A DNA stretch of 64,000 bases, taken from contig CAJXRP010000018.1 in assembly GCA_913060495.1 (NCBI GenBank), positions 1-64,000 on the forward strand, in the 5' to 3' direction. Of the stretch, positions 29,450-38,064 are shown one piece after another (position 1 is the stretch's first letter; each line of letters opens with the position of its first letter). The notes under the pieces are model-generated. The model was given only the letters and a program-made list of their open reading frames with translations, had not been told where the DNA came from and did not search any database. This DNA comes from an uncultured Gammaproteobacteria bacterium (GTDB lineage Bacteria; Pseudomonadota; Gammaproteobacteria; Pseudomonadales; Pseudohongiellaceae). Made by a program: the position numbers and the translations under genes.

Positions 29450-30598
29450 TCAGAGTTTGCAGAGAATGTCGGCTGCTTGTTGCAAGGTGCTATCGTCTTT
29501 GCAAAAACAGAAACGAATAATTTTTGTTGCGGGAGGGTTTTCATAGAAGGGCGCTAATGGAATAGCGGCTACACCTTTCTCTTGAGTCAAATAGTTAACG
29601 AACTCCACATCGTTCTTATCGCTTATCTCACTATAATCTACTAGCTGAAAGTAGGTTCCCTTTGAGGGAGTGAATTTGAATCTAGAGGGAGCGATCAAAT
29701 TGCAGAACGTGTCTCGCTTCTCTTGGTAAAAACCAGGCAGCTCTAGAGTATGCTCAGGACATTCGGCCATGAAATCGGCGATAGCATACTGAACAAAGCT
29801 AGAAGTAGTAAAAGTAACGTACTGGTGAATCTTACGAAATTCTGTGCTTAGTGCTTCAGGAGCAACACAGTAGGCTAGCTTCCAGCCGGTAGCGTGATAG
29901 GTCTTTCCAAAAGAAGAAACCACAAAACTCTTCGCCCGCAATTCACTGTGAGCCAATACACTCTCGTGTTTTTCTCCATCAAAGACCATGTGTTCATAGA
30001 CTTCGTCGGAGAGAACCAAGATGTCATAATCTCGAATCAGGGTGGCAAGTTTATCGAGATCGGATTTGTTCAGTATGCTGCCACAGGGGTTGTGCGGCGA
30101 ATTGATAATGATGAGTCGAGTTCGAGAATTGATCGCTTGTTCTAAGCGTTCCCAATCCATGCCGTAGTCAGGAAGCGTAAGTGGAACATGAATGGTTTTG
30201 CCACCCGCCAATTGCACAGCCGGTTCGTAGGAATCATAAGCGGGATCGAAGACAATAACCTCATCACCGGTGGTTACGACAGCATGCACTGCATCGAACA
30301 GTGCTTCAGTGGCGCCAGAGGTGACCGTAACTTCTGTTTCCGGATCAGCATCGCAGCCGTAGTAAGACTTTACCTTGTTAGCAATTTGCTGCCTTAGTGC
30401 AGGAATACCCGCCATAGGAGGGTATTGATTCTTGCGATCATTCAGGTGCTGGGCAACTAACTCTCTGAGTCGCTCTGGGCAATCGAAATCTGGAAAACCT
30501 TGTGAAAGATTAATAGCAGAATAGTCTTGTGCCATCTTCGACATGACTGTGAAGATAGTGGTTCCGACTTTTGGTAGTTTACTCTGCAACTTTCTCAC
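29450..30598 (-). CDS. Class I/II PLP aminotransferase, methionine-aminotransferase (YbdL) type
   Basis: 382 residues. NLSQGFPDFDCPE, YPPMAGIPALRQQIA, NSPHNPCGSIL and the Schiff-base Lys in SSFGKTYHATGWKLAY place it with YbdL/kynurenine-aminotransferase-like enzymes of fold type I. These transaminate methionine and aromatic amino acids; the exact substrate cannot be read from sequence. It precedes queG by 13 bp. The ATG follows a GTGAG-like site. Confidence 0.88.
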   Translation of the reverse strand: MRKLQSKLPKVGTTIFTVMSKMAQDYSAINLSQGFPDFDCPERLRELVAQHLNDRKNQYPPMAGIPALRQQIANKVKSYYGCDADPETEVTVTSGATEALFDAVHAVVTTGDEVIVFDPAYDSYEPAVQLAGGKTIHVPLTLPDYGMDWERLEQAINSRTRLIIINSPHNPCGSILNKSDLDKLATLIRDYDILVLSDEVYEHMVFDGEKHESVLAHSELRAKSFVVSSFGKTYHATGWKLAYCVAPEALSTEFRKIHQYVTFTTSSFVQYAIADFMAECPEHTLELPGFYQEKRDTFCNLIAPSRFKFTPSKGTYFQLVDYSEISDKNDVEFVNYLTQEKGVAAIPLAPFYENPPATKIIRFCFCKDDSTLQQAADILCKL

Positions 30599-30767
30599 TT
30601 AAGCTCACCTCATTGGGTTGGTAAGCTATTCTAACTGATTGTCTTAGCTAAGCGATATCGGGGAGGTGTTGAGTGGCTTTAGCCAGAGAGGGCGGCCGCA
30701 GGCTTGTGAGAGGACAGACATCGAGTAATGGGCTTACTGACGATGACTGCCCTTGTCTACAGGCTGC

Positions 30768-32156
30768 CTACTGCTGCAGCCATTCGTTCAGATCGATTAT
30801 GTCTTGAGGCGTCAGTATTCCAGCTACTTGGCGTAGAGTTAGACTGTCCACAACATAGTTATATCGGGCGTCGGCATATTCACGCAGGGCCCTGTAAAGG
30901 TTTTCTCTAGCGCGCAAAACTTCAACGATATTTCGAGTACCGACCTCGGCACCAAGCTCAGTCGCATCCAGCGCGCTCTGAGCAGACGTGATCGATTGCT
31001 GTCTTTGAGCGATGACCAGGGCGTCAGTGTTTACGCGACGATAGGCATTGCGAATATTCTGCGTCAGTTGTCGCTCTGTAAGATTGAGTGATTCCTGTGC
31101 GGATATAACATTGTATTCGGCCGCTCTTCTTCTAGAACTAATGGCACCACCGGAATAAATTGGGATCGTAAGGTTCAATGCCATTGAGGTACGGTCGAAA
31201 GCACCGCCGCCAATCTGGACACCTTGGTTGACGATGGGAGCTGTCACGTTGTGGTTATAACCACCGCTAAAACTTACCGTGGGCAGATGATCGGATTTTC
31301 TGGCCTTCAAATTTTTCTTTGAAGCTTCCAGATTGTATTCAGCGGCAGCGATAGCGAGGCTGCTATTTTCTGCCTCGTATTCCCACTCGCTTAGCTCGCC
31401 GTCAACTTGGACAATGGGGAAGTCCGCGCGTAACACTTCTATAGAGGGATGAGATTGGCCAGTGATAGCTTCCAAGGCTTCATAGCGTGACTGCAAAATA
31501 TCTCGCTGCAGTATCGTTGTATTCTGTGCCAGGTCATACGCTGCTTGGCTGTCGAACACATCAGTAATTGCGACCAAGCCAACTTCTTCTCGTTGTCTGG
31601 TCTGTTCTAGAGAGCGAAGAGCGGCTTCCTCTTCTTGCACATTCGTATCTACTGTATCGATGGCGCGTAGTACGTCGAAATAAGCGGCGGCAACGCGCAT
31701 GATCAGGCCTTGCTCCTGTGCTGCTAGATTAACTGCTGCAGCTTTGTCGCGGGCCCTGGCGCTTTGGAAGTTGTACCAACTGGCTAGGTTTACAACACTC
31801 TGATTAAGACCCATGGTCCAGCCGTGATTGTTAATTCCGGGTCTGAAACTGTGGTCATCGATTCGTCTTGTTGTCGTTACTCCCGTAATTGGGTCTGTAA
31901 AACTAGGATAGCTTGAATCAGTCGGGCCACTCGTCAAGCGAGTGGTCGATGCGCTAAGTTGCGCGCTAGGCAGAAGTGATGAGCGGCTCTGAATCATGCT
32001 TTCTCGATTCTCGCGATAGCTGGCCTGGGCCTGTCGCAGCGTAGGATCATTATCCAGTGCGAGCTGCAGAATAGAGAGCAGGTCGTCGCCGTAGCTGAAT
32101 GAGCTCGATAGGCAGCCCAAAACTAGAATTCCAATATACTTCGCTGGTTTTCGCAT
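30768..32156 (-). CDS. tolC: TolC-family outer-membrane channel protein
   Basis: 462 residues with a signal peptide ending near SFSYGDD. Two repeats of the outer membrane efflux fold are visible: DLLSILQLALDNDPTLRQAQ opens the first; the second includes LRARENLYRALREYADARYNY near the C-terminus. Long alternating helices are rich in Gln, Ala and Glu. Such trimers connect inner-membrane exporters (RND, ABC, type I secretion) to the outside. No partner exporter is adjacent. A strong promoter with an inverted repeat in its spacer lies 108 bp upstream. Which exporter it serves is unknown. Confidence 0.92.
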   Translation of the reverse strand: MRKPAKYIGILVLGCLSSSFSYGDDLLSILQLALDNDPTLRQAQASYRENRESMIQSRSSLLPSAQLSASTTRLTSGPTDSSYPSFTDPITGVTTTRRIDDHSFRPGINNHGWTMGLNQSVVNLASWYNFQSARARDKAAAVNLAAQEQGLIMRVAAAYFDVLRAIDTVDTNVQEEEAALRSLEQTRQREEVGLVAITDVFDSQAAYDLAQNTTILQRDILQSRYEALEAITGQSHPSIEVLRADFPIVQVDGELSEWEYEAENSSLAIAAAEYNLEASKKNLKARKSDHLPTVSFSGGYNHNVTAPIVNQGVQIGGGAFDRTSMALNLTIPIYSGGAISSRRRAAEYNVISAQESLNLTERQLTQNIRNAYRRVNTDALVIAQRQQSITSAQSALDATELGAEVGTRNIVEVLRARENLYRALREYADARYNYVVDSLTLRQVAGILTPQDIIDLNEWLQQ

Positions 32157-32263
32157 AATCTATGACCTTCTAAGTACTAAATTGTGTGATGTTCAAATGT
32201 CTGAAGAGCTTGTTAAACACTGCCTAAACAAGGGTTTCGAATGGCGTTTTGAAATTAGACGGC

Positions 32264-32293
32264 ATTCTACACTTTTGTAACCAAAAGTGACAA
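32264..32293 (-). promoter_or_regulatory. Sigma-70 promoter of tolC
   Basis: On the minus strand, -35 TTGTCA (32288-32293) and -10 TAGAAT (32264-32269) are separated by 18 bp, each with one mismatch to consensus. The leader to the tolC ATG would be about 100 nt. Confidence 0.7.
32270..32289. promoter_or_regulatory. Inverted repeat filling the tolC promoter spacer (probable operator)
   Basis: CACTTTTG-TAAC-CAAAAGTG: perfect 8-bp arms with a 4-bp centre, covering the whole spacer and the edge of the -35. This is a typical position for a dimeric repressor or MerR-type activator site. The cognate regulator is not in the neighbourhood. Confidence 0.6.
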
Positions 32294-32537
32294 ACTAAAC
32301 CCCTGCATTTGCGACAGTTAACCTTACTGAACCATTAGACGTTTATTTATCGCTTACAGTTACAGTGGAAGTTGCCTAATTCCTGCTCTGCGGGGGCTAA
32401 TCCTATTCTCAGGCCGCTGTGGCGCCTAAGTTCAATTAACTCCAATAGCTGCGAAACGGCAGTATGCGACAATCAAGCTGGACGAAAACTACCTACAAAG
32501 TGTAGTTACAGTTAATCAAAAAGCTATCTAGCGGACT
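32294..32537. other. Intergenic remainder between tolC promoter and M14 peptidase
   Basis: No credible reading frame, RNA gene or terminator with a T tract was found here. The gap between the two genes totals 381 bp, and only the promoter and its palindrome are assigned. Confidence 0.5.
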
Positions 32538-33686
32538 CTATTCGGGCTCGCCAGATAGTTCGGTATCGAGATAGTCAGATAATGCATCTAGACAGGAATG
32601 GGCGAGCTGCTTGCTACGCTCACCGGACCATCCGAAAGTTTCATCTGGTGTCGCGGTCGTATCCTTAAAGGGCATTTCTAAAGTCATGGCAAGACAGCCG
32701 TGTGTTTCGGCAATCTGCGCAGTGCTCATGGTTAAGTTGGCGGTGCCCGGAGTCTTCGCTGGATAACCTCTCTCAGTTTGAAAGTCTGGGTTTAACTCCG
32801 CTAATGTATTTTTGTAGAAGTCCAATCGTGCCTGCTTGGCAGTGTCCCAGTCGGCAAGACCCTCGGTGCCGGCAATGAAGCAGTAGGGCAAGGATTCGTC
32901 GCCATGGACATCCAGCATGAAATCAGCGCCGATTTCGTTGATTGCCTGCTTCACGAGATAGACTTCTGGGCTAGCGCCGATTTCGGGATCTGCCCATTCT
33001 CGATTCAAATTCCTGCCGGCAGCGTTGGTACGAAGATGCCCGCGTCGGCTTCCATCTGGATTCATATTCGGAACTAGGTAGACGTCGCACTGGCTAAGCA
33101 GTTTATTACTCGCAGCATTGGTTTCGTCGAGGAGGCGCTCGATGCAACCCTCCATCCACCATTCGGCCATAGACTCGCCGGGGTGCTGTCTGGCAATTAT
33201 CCAACAGCTCTTCTTGGTTTGTTCATTCTGATTCGACGAGAATTTGAGTAAGTCGAGATCTTGGCCATCCAATGTTTTGCCAACGACGCGATGGGAGCAT
33301 CTAGGTGACAACTGGCTTCTAGCAACGAGATCGGCATGGCGTTCCATAGAGTAAGGAGCGAAGTAGGCGAAGTAGACCGAATCGTATTCAGGCTCAAACT
33401 CGATGGTCAATGCGCCGTTCTCTAGCGAAGTTGGATGACGCAGCCAATTCTGGCGATCATAAGAATAACAAATGCGGTAGTTCTGAAATCCGGGGGGATA
33501 GGCGGCACCTCCAGCGTTTAGGATACGCATTGTGCAGCGCGTGGCTTTCACGCCACTAAGACGGAAATAGAACCACTGATAAAATTCCGATTCATTGTCG
33601 GCACGAATCTTCAGTTGTATGTCGCTGGCGTCAGCACAGCTGACTACCTCAATATTGCCTGCATCAAAATTCTGACTTATGTGCAC
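32538..33686 (-). CDS. M14 metallocarboxypeptidase, cytosolic carboxypeptidase-like
   Basis: 382 residues without a signal peptide. An N-terminal beta domain (SEFYQWFYFRLSG, YSYDRQNW) typical of cytosolic carboxypeptidases precedes the catalytic domain. Zinc ligands are in ARQHPGESMAEWWMEG (His, Glu) and MLDVHGDE (His); substrate-binding PNMNPDGSRRGHLRTN and catalytic Glu in MTLEMPFKD are present. Eukaryotic relatives remove glutamates from tubulin; bacterial substrates are unknown. It is divergent from the DAHP synthase gene by 108 bp. Confidence 0.87.
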   Translation of the reverse strand: MHISQNFDAGNIEVVSCADASDIQLKIRADNESEFYQWFYFRLSGVKATRCTMRILNAGGAAYPPGFQNYRICYSYDRQNWLRHPTSLENGALTIEFEPEYDSVYFAYFAPYSMERHADLVARSQLSPRCSHRVVGKTLDGQDLDLLKFSSNQNEQTKKSCWIIARQHPGESMAEWWMEGCIERLLDETNAASNKLLSQCDVYLVPNMNPDGSRRGHLRTNAAGRNLNREWADPEIGASPEVYLVKQAINEIGADFMLDVHGDESLPYCFIAGTEGLADWDTAKQARLDFYKNTLAELNPDFQTERGYPAKTPGTANLTMSTAQIAETHGCLAMTLEMPFKDTTATPDETFGWSGERSKQLAHSCLDALSDYLDTELSGEPE

Positions 33687-33733
33687 AATCTTCCTCTTTT
33701 TGAAAATCTGGTTATTTTTTAGCTATTTAGCGG

Positions 33734-33761
33734 TTGTTAGCTTACTAATATTTGTTATCAT
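33734..33761 (+). promoter_or_regulatory. Candidate promoter of the DAHP synthase gene
   Basis: TTGTTA (33734-33739), 16 bp spacer, TATCAT (33756-33761); the ATG is 33 bp further. No TyrR-like box was recognised. Confidence 0.45.
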
Positions 33762-33794
33762 TGCCGACCCTTTTTTTTAAGTAAGAGAAATCCT

Positions 33795-34859
33795 ATGTCG
33801 GTAATTACTGACAACTTGAACATCGATTCCAACGAAGCCCTAATTACTCCAGGGCAATTAAAATCAGAGTTGCCTCTTGAAGGCGCGGCTCTGGAATCAG
33901 TGCAGCTAGCACGTAACACCATCTTTTCAATATTGGATAGAACCGACCCGCGTTTGTTTGTGGTTGTTGGTCCCTGTTCGATTCATGACACCGAAGCTGC
34001 TATCGATTACGCGAAGCGACTTAAGGAGTTGGCTGATAAAGTGCAGGACACGCTCTATATAGTTATGCGAGTCTATTTCGAGAAGCCGCGAACGTCGATT
34101 GGTTGGAAAGGATTAATCAATGATCCTTACCTAGACGATTCGTTCAAAATCGAAGACGGGCTACGTAAAGGCCGAAAGCTATTACTCGATATTGTAGAGC
34201 TAGGGCTACCAACTTCTACAGAGGCTCTCGATCCGATTTCTCCACAGTACATGCAAGATGTTATTGCCTGGTCTGCGATTGGTGCGCGCACAACAGAGTC
34301 ACAGACTCACCGTGAAATGTCATCGGGCTTATCTTCCGCAGTAGGATTCAAGAATGGTACAGATGGTGGGTTGACCGTCGCAGTCAATGCGATGCAGTCA
34401 GTCTCTAGTCCACATCGATTTCTCGGAATTAATTCAGAGGGTCAGGTGTCAGTTGTAACTACCAAAGGCAATCCGTATGCACACGTAGTGTTGCGCGGCG
34501 GTGGAAAGGGCCCGAACTACGATACTGTTCATGTTGCGCAGTGTGAAAAAGCACTACTCGACGGTGGAGTGAACAGCAATATCATGATCGATTGCAGTCA
34601 TGCGAATTCGAGTAAGGATCCTGACGTGCAGCCTCTGGTGTTGAAAGACATTAGCCATCAAATTCTTGAAGGCAATAAATCTATCATTGGTGTCATGCTC
34701 GAAAGTAATATCAATCATGGCAATCAATCTATTCCGAAAGACCTTAGTGAGTTGAAGTACGGGGTTTCAGTTACCGATGCCTGCATGGATTGGCAGACGA
34801 CTGAACAGGCAATTCTCGGAATGGCAGAAAAACTGAAAGACGTATTACCTGCTAGATAG
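33795..34859 (+). CDS. 3-deoxy-D-arabino-heptulosonate 7-phosphate synthase, class I
   Basis: 354 residues, similar in length to AroF/AroG/AroH. VVVGPCSIHD, MRVYFEKPRTSIGWKGLIND, GARTTESQTHREMSSGLS, VGFKNGTDG and IDCSHANSSK are hallmark segments for PEP, E4P and metal binding. It condenses PEP and erythrose-4-phosphate, the first step of aromatic amino-acid synthesis. I cannot assign which amino acid inhibits it. It converges with the DUF924 gene, 11 bp apart. Confidence 0.95.
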   Translation: MSVITDNLNIDSNEALITPGQLKSELPLEGAALESVQLARNTIFSILDRTDPRLFVVVGPCSIHDTEAAIDYAKRLKELADKVQDTLYIVMRVYFEKPRTSIGWKGLINDPYLDDSFKIEDGLRKGRKLLLDIVELGLPTSTEALDPISPQYMQDVIAWSAIGARTTESQTHREMSSGLSSAVGFKNGTDGGLTVAVNAMQSVSSPHRFLGINSEGQVSVVTTKGNPYAHVVLRGGGKGPNYDTVHVAQCEKALLDGGVNSNIMIDCSHANSSKDPDVQPLVLKDISHQILEGNKSIIGVMLESNINHGNQSIPKDLSELKYGVSVTDACMDWQTTEQAILGMAEKLKDVLPAR

Positions 34860-34870
34860 TTATCTAAATG

Positions 34871-35410
34871 TCAGAACGACGAGCCGGGCTGGGAAAGAAA
34901 CTCCAGCTCTTCGGCTGTCGATTCTCTTCCTAGTATTTCATTGCGGTGAGGATAGCGACCAAAGCGATCGATAATCGCTTTGTGTTTTATCTCAAAATTA
35001 AAACTGTCTTCTAGCCCGGCTTGGTCGAACAAGAATAACGCAATGTCGTGTATCTCTTTCGACTCGCTATGCATGAAAGGCATATAGAAGAACGATCTTT
35101 TGCTGTTGTCTAATTCTTTATCAAATTTCTTCCTAATAGCTTCCTGCGCTAAAACTAGCGCCAAGGTGTCCGTTGCAAATGCGGCGCGCGTATCGCGAAA
35201 CATGTTCCGCGAGAACTGATCCAGTACGATAATTTCTGCAAGCGCATCTAGGGGATGTTCGCGCCATGGGTAGAGAAGCCCTTGTGCTGCGCGATGATGG
35301 GTTTCCCCAAATTTAGCCCGCAGAGATTCATCGAAATCGAGATCTTTGATGAAGCGCTGTTTCGGTTCGATGTCTTCAAACCAAAATTGGATAACGTCAG
35401 TGGCGGACAA
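34871..35410 (-). CDS. DUF924 family protein
   Basis: 179 residues. VIQFWFEDIEPKQ at the start, then LIVLDQFSRNMFR-like (here IIVLDQFSRNMFRDTRAAF) and FFYMPFMHSESKEIHD are the conserved DUF924 segments. The fold is all-helical, TPR-like, and the family has no established function. Cytoplasmic, no signal peptide. 152 bp downstream of the GST gene. Confidence 0.9.
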   Translation of the reverse strand: MSATDVIQFWFEDIEPKQRFIKDLDFDESLRAKFGETHHRAAQGLLYPWREHPLDALAEIIVLDQFSRNMFRDTRAAFATDTLALVLAQEAIRKKFDKELDNSKRSFFYMPFMHSESKEIHDIALFLFDQAGLEDSFNFEIKHKAIIDRFGRYPHRNEILGRESTAEELEFLSQPGSSF

Positions 35411-35562
35411 GGGATTTCCTAGATTCTAATTGTATCTACAGTACTTTATCGACAGTAGCGCAGTCATTATTAGAGGAAGCTAAGTGCATTTTCCCGTTGT
35501 CGCATGCTAAAAGAGGCTCCGAAGAGCCCCAATAGCTTGATGAATAACTGCTCTACTATTAC

Positions 35563-36222
35563 CTAAGCACTTTTGGCATAAGCGATTTTCATCGGTTCCT
35601 GCTCTCTGCGTCCTAGTTTTAACCATTTCTGCACGAAGGGATTGTCCAGCATCGTCTGCATGTAAGTGTGCGCGTCTTGGCTGAGATCCGCCCCGTAGAT
35701 ATCGAAGCAAGCAGCGATCGGAGCATACATACAATCTGCAATCGAGAAGCGTCCATATAGATAGTTGCCATTTTCGCCAAACTTGCGCCGGCAACAGCTC
35801 CATATGGCGTCAATCCTAGCGATCTCATCGAGTAGTTCCGCAGATGGCTTGCGTTTATAAGAGGCCTTACAATTTAACGGCCATTCCTTTTTCAGATAGG
35901 GGAATTCTGAGTGAAGTTCGGCGCTAGTAGAGCGGGCACTGGCACGTCGTTTCGGACTGGCGGGCCAGGCAGAATCGTTTATAAACTGCTCTGAAATATA
36001 TTCACAGATGGATAGAGAATCCCATACCGTTACCTCGCGATGTAACAGCACGGGTACTTTCAAGGACGGTGAGTAGGGGCCAAGTTTTTCTGCAGTATTG
36101 TCCTGATAGAGAGCAATCTGAATCTCTTCGAAATCCACGTCGAACATCTTCAGCAAGAGCCAGGGACACATGGACCATGAAGAATAATTTTTATTTCCAA
36201 TTACAAGTCTAAGGTCGTTCAT
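35563..36222 (-). CDS. Glutathione S-transferase family protein
   Basis: 219 residues. The thioredoxin-like N-domain begins LVIGNKNYSSWSMCPWLLL, where the Ser cluster supplies the glutathione-activating position, followed by KVPVLLHREVTVWDSLSICEYI with the cis-Pro and the glutathione-binding Asp-Ser. The C-terminal helical domain includes YGRFSIADCMYAPIA. It resembles YfcF-like GSTs of gammaproteobacteria. Substrate unknown. 56 bp upstream of the pdsO stop on the same strand. Confidence 0.87.
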   Translation of the reverse strand: MNDLRLVIGNKNYSSWSMCPWLLLKMFDVDFEEIQIALYQDNTAEKLGPYSPSLKVPVLLHREVTVWDSLSICEYISEQFINDSAWPASPKRRASARSTSAELHSEFPYLKKEWPLNCKASYKRKPSAELLDEIARIDAIWSCCRRKFGENGNYLYGRFSIADCMYAPIAACFDIYGADLSQDAHTYMQTMLDNPFVQKWLKLGRREQEPMKIAYAKSA

Positions 36223-36278
36223 TTTCGTAACTCCGAATTACCAACTAATTGATTCACTAATAGATCAGTCCGAATAGC

Positions 36279-37046
36279 TTATTCGCCATCCGGGCTCTGT
36301 GTAAGCATAGAGGCGTTGTTATCTCGAATGCGGACAATGACTCGGCGATCAAAGAAATCTGACTCAAAATTTTGTGTTGTGTGTAACGGCTTAGTCTCAC
36401 CGTGGGCGATTGTCTTAATGGAAGAATTTTGAATGCCCCTGCTATTGAAAAATTGTTTCACCGTATCCGAGCGCTCGCGGGAAAGCCTAAGATTCAAATC
36501 AGGATTGCCGTTTCTATCTGCGTAGCCGGTGATCTCGACACTAGCGGTAGGCATTTGTTCAGCGATCTTGATTAGGCTCATCAGCTGCTCTTCGTAGTGT
36601 GCTTCTATTGCGCTAGAACCACTGCGAAAATTGAGCGAGATAGTTGTGTTGTCACAACAGGCAACGGCTGGCAATTGAATGCTCGCCGGGTAAGTTCTAG
36701 CGCGAGACATTTCTTCGAGTTGCTGTTCAGCTAATTGCTGTCTGGCTTGCATTGCCTGAGCCTCTTCTTGCAGCGCGGCTAAACGTAACTGACTTTCATA
36801 CAGGTTGGCTTGTAGCTCACCTACTTCGGATTTGGCACGCCATCCATCGCCAAACAAGGCGCCGAACGCTGCACCGACGATGACGCCAGGAGGACCTCCG
36901 GCAAGACCGCCAAGAACGGCACCGCTTACGAAGCCGGTGGTTTCTTCCTTAGATGCTGGGTTTTGGTAATCGGCACGTTGTACATCAGCAGCAGCGGTGG
37001 CTGAAGCTACTGCGAATACGAGAGTGAGAGAGATTTGCTTAATCAT
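36279..37046 (-). CDS. pdsO: Sortase-associated OmpA-like protein PdsO
   Basis: 255 residues: signal peptide (to about 20, ATAAADVQ), a glycine-zipper hydrophobic stretch (SGAVLGGLAGGPPGVIVGAA, about 46-65), a coiled coil (about 75-118, Gln/Glu rich), and a C-terminal OmpA peptidoglycan-binding domain (TISLNFRSGSSAIE, ITGYADRNGNPDLNLRLSRER). This order and the adjacent pdsR-pdsS identify it with the sortase-associated PdsO family of marine proteobacteria. Known sets also contain a class of sortase and one LPXTG-like target; neither is found in this window. Probably envelope-anchored in the periplasm. Confidence 0.85.
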   Translation of the reverse strand: MIKQISLTLVFAVASATAAADVQRADYQNPASKEETTGFVSGAVLGGLAGGPPGVIVGAAFGALFGDGWRAKSEVGELQANLYESQLRLAALQEEAQAMQARQQLAEQQLEEMSRARTYPASIQLPAVACCDNTTISLNFRSGSSAIEAHYEEQLMSLIKIAEQMPTASVEITGYADRNGNPDLNLRLSRERSDTVKQFFNSRGIQNSSIKTIAHGETKPLHTTQNFESDFFDRRVIVRIRDNNASMLTQSPDGE

Positions 37047-37350
37047 TTGAATAATCCTGTTTTAAATGGAACAAATATGGGGTTAATGACGTCTAATGTT
37101 CTGTGTATTAGGTTTTGGAACGTCTCAGCGATTCTCATCAAATCAACGTCAGTGAGAGTATTAAACAGAACAGTTATTGCTCCGAGAGGCGCGGAAAAAG
37201 GCCATGTGGTGATTAAATATGGCAGAATCATGGCAATCAACGCAGAGTGAGGATTGTCGCTCTGTTTAACCAGACAATTCCGGTATAGTCGCCCTAATTC
37301 CTTTACCTACAATGACTTACAGAGATTGGCATGTATAGAAAGAGAGCGAA
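37047..37350. other. Divergent control region between pdsO and pdsR
   Basis: 304 bp. A TATAGT (37284-37289) before pdsR could be a -10 but lacks a good -35. A 65-codon minus-strand frame (37043-37240) ends in an ATGA overlap with the pdsO start, but it has no ribosome binding site and no recognisable family, so it is not called. No remnant of a sortase gene was recognised. Confidence 0.5.
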
Positions 37351-38058
37351 ATGAGTAGACGAATAGCAATAGTCGAGGACGAGGCTGCAATTCGAGAGAA
37401 CTATGCGGATGTATTGCGCAAGCAAGGCTATGAAGTGCAGACTTTCGCGAATCGAAAAGACGCTATGTCGACATTTGATATTCGCTTACCGAATTTGGCG
37501 ATAATCGATATCGGTTTGGAGAATGAGATAGATGGTGGCTTTACTCTATGTCAGGCCCTCAGGTCCCTCTCTGACACATTGCCGATTATTTTTCTTACGG
37601 CGCGAGATAATGATTTTGATACGGTAAGTGGATTACGTATGGGTGCGGATGATTATCTGACAAAGGATATTAGTCTGCCGCATCTAACCGCTAGAATTGC
37701 TGCTTTGTTTCGTCGTCTGGATGTGATCGACCAGCCTCCCTCGCCGGAAAGTTTGCTGCATAGAGGCAAGCTTTCATTGGATATCGGTCGTCTTACAATT
37801 CAGTGGGACGGGCAACCAGTTGCGCTAACTGTAACCGAGTTCTGGATGGTTCATGCTTTGGCAAAATTTCCGGGTCATGTGAAAAGTCGTCAGGTGTTAA
37901 TGCAAGAATCAAAAATATTTGTTGATGGCAGTACTATTACCTCCCATGTAAAAAGAATTAGGAAAAAATTTATGCAGCTCGATACTGATTTCGATTGCAT
38001 AGAAACCGTCTATGGAATGGGCTATCGCTGGAACATAACGCCAGAAACCGTAAGCTAG
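37351..38058 (+). CDS. pdsR: Response regulator of the proteobacterial dedicated sortase system
   Basis: 235 residues. The receiver domain has the acidic pair in VEDEAAIREN, the phospho-acceptor Asp53 (LAIIDIGL), Thr in IIFLTARDND and Lys105 in DDYLTKDIS. An OmpR/PhoB-type winged-helix DNA-binding domain follows (LTVTEFWMVHALA, ETVYGMGYRW). The N-terminus IAIVEDEAAIRENYADVLRK is characteristic of the PdsR subgroup. Its kinase pdsS begins 6 bp downstream, so they are co-transcribed and probably act as a pair. Confidence 0.9.
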   Translation: MSRRIAIVEDEAAIRENYADVLRKQGYEVQTFANRKDAMSTFDIRLPNLAIIDIGLENEIDGGFTLCQALRSLSDTLPIIFLTARDNDFDTVSGLRMGADDYLTKDISLPHLTARIAALFRRLDVIDQPPSPESLLHRGKLSLDIGRLTIQWDGQPVALTVTEFWMVHALAKFPGHVKSRQVLMQESKIFVDGSTITSHVKRIRKKFMQLDTDFDCIETVYGMGYRWNITPETVS

Positions 38059-38064
38059 TATCGT

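Noticed and set aside
37043-37240. 65-codon minus-strand frame ending in an ATGA overlap with the pdsO start
   Set aside because: The overlap looks like translational coupling, but there is no ribosome binding site, no recognisable family, and the pdsO promoter has to fit here.
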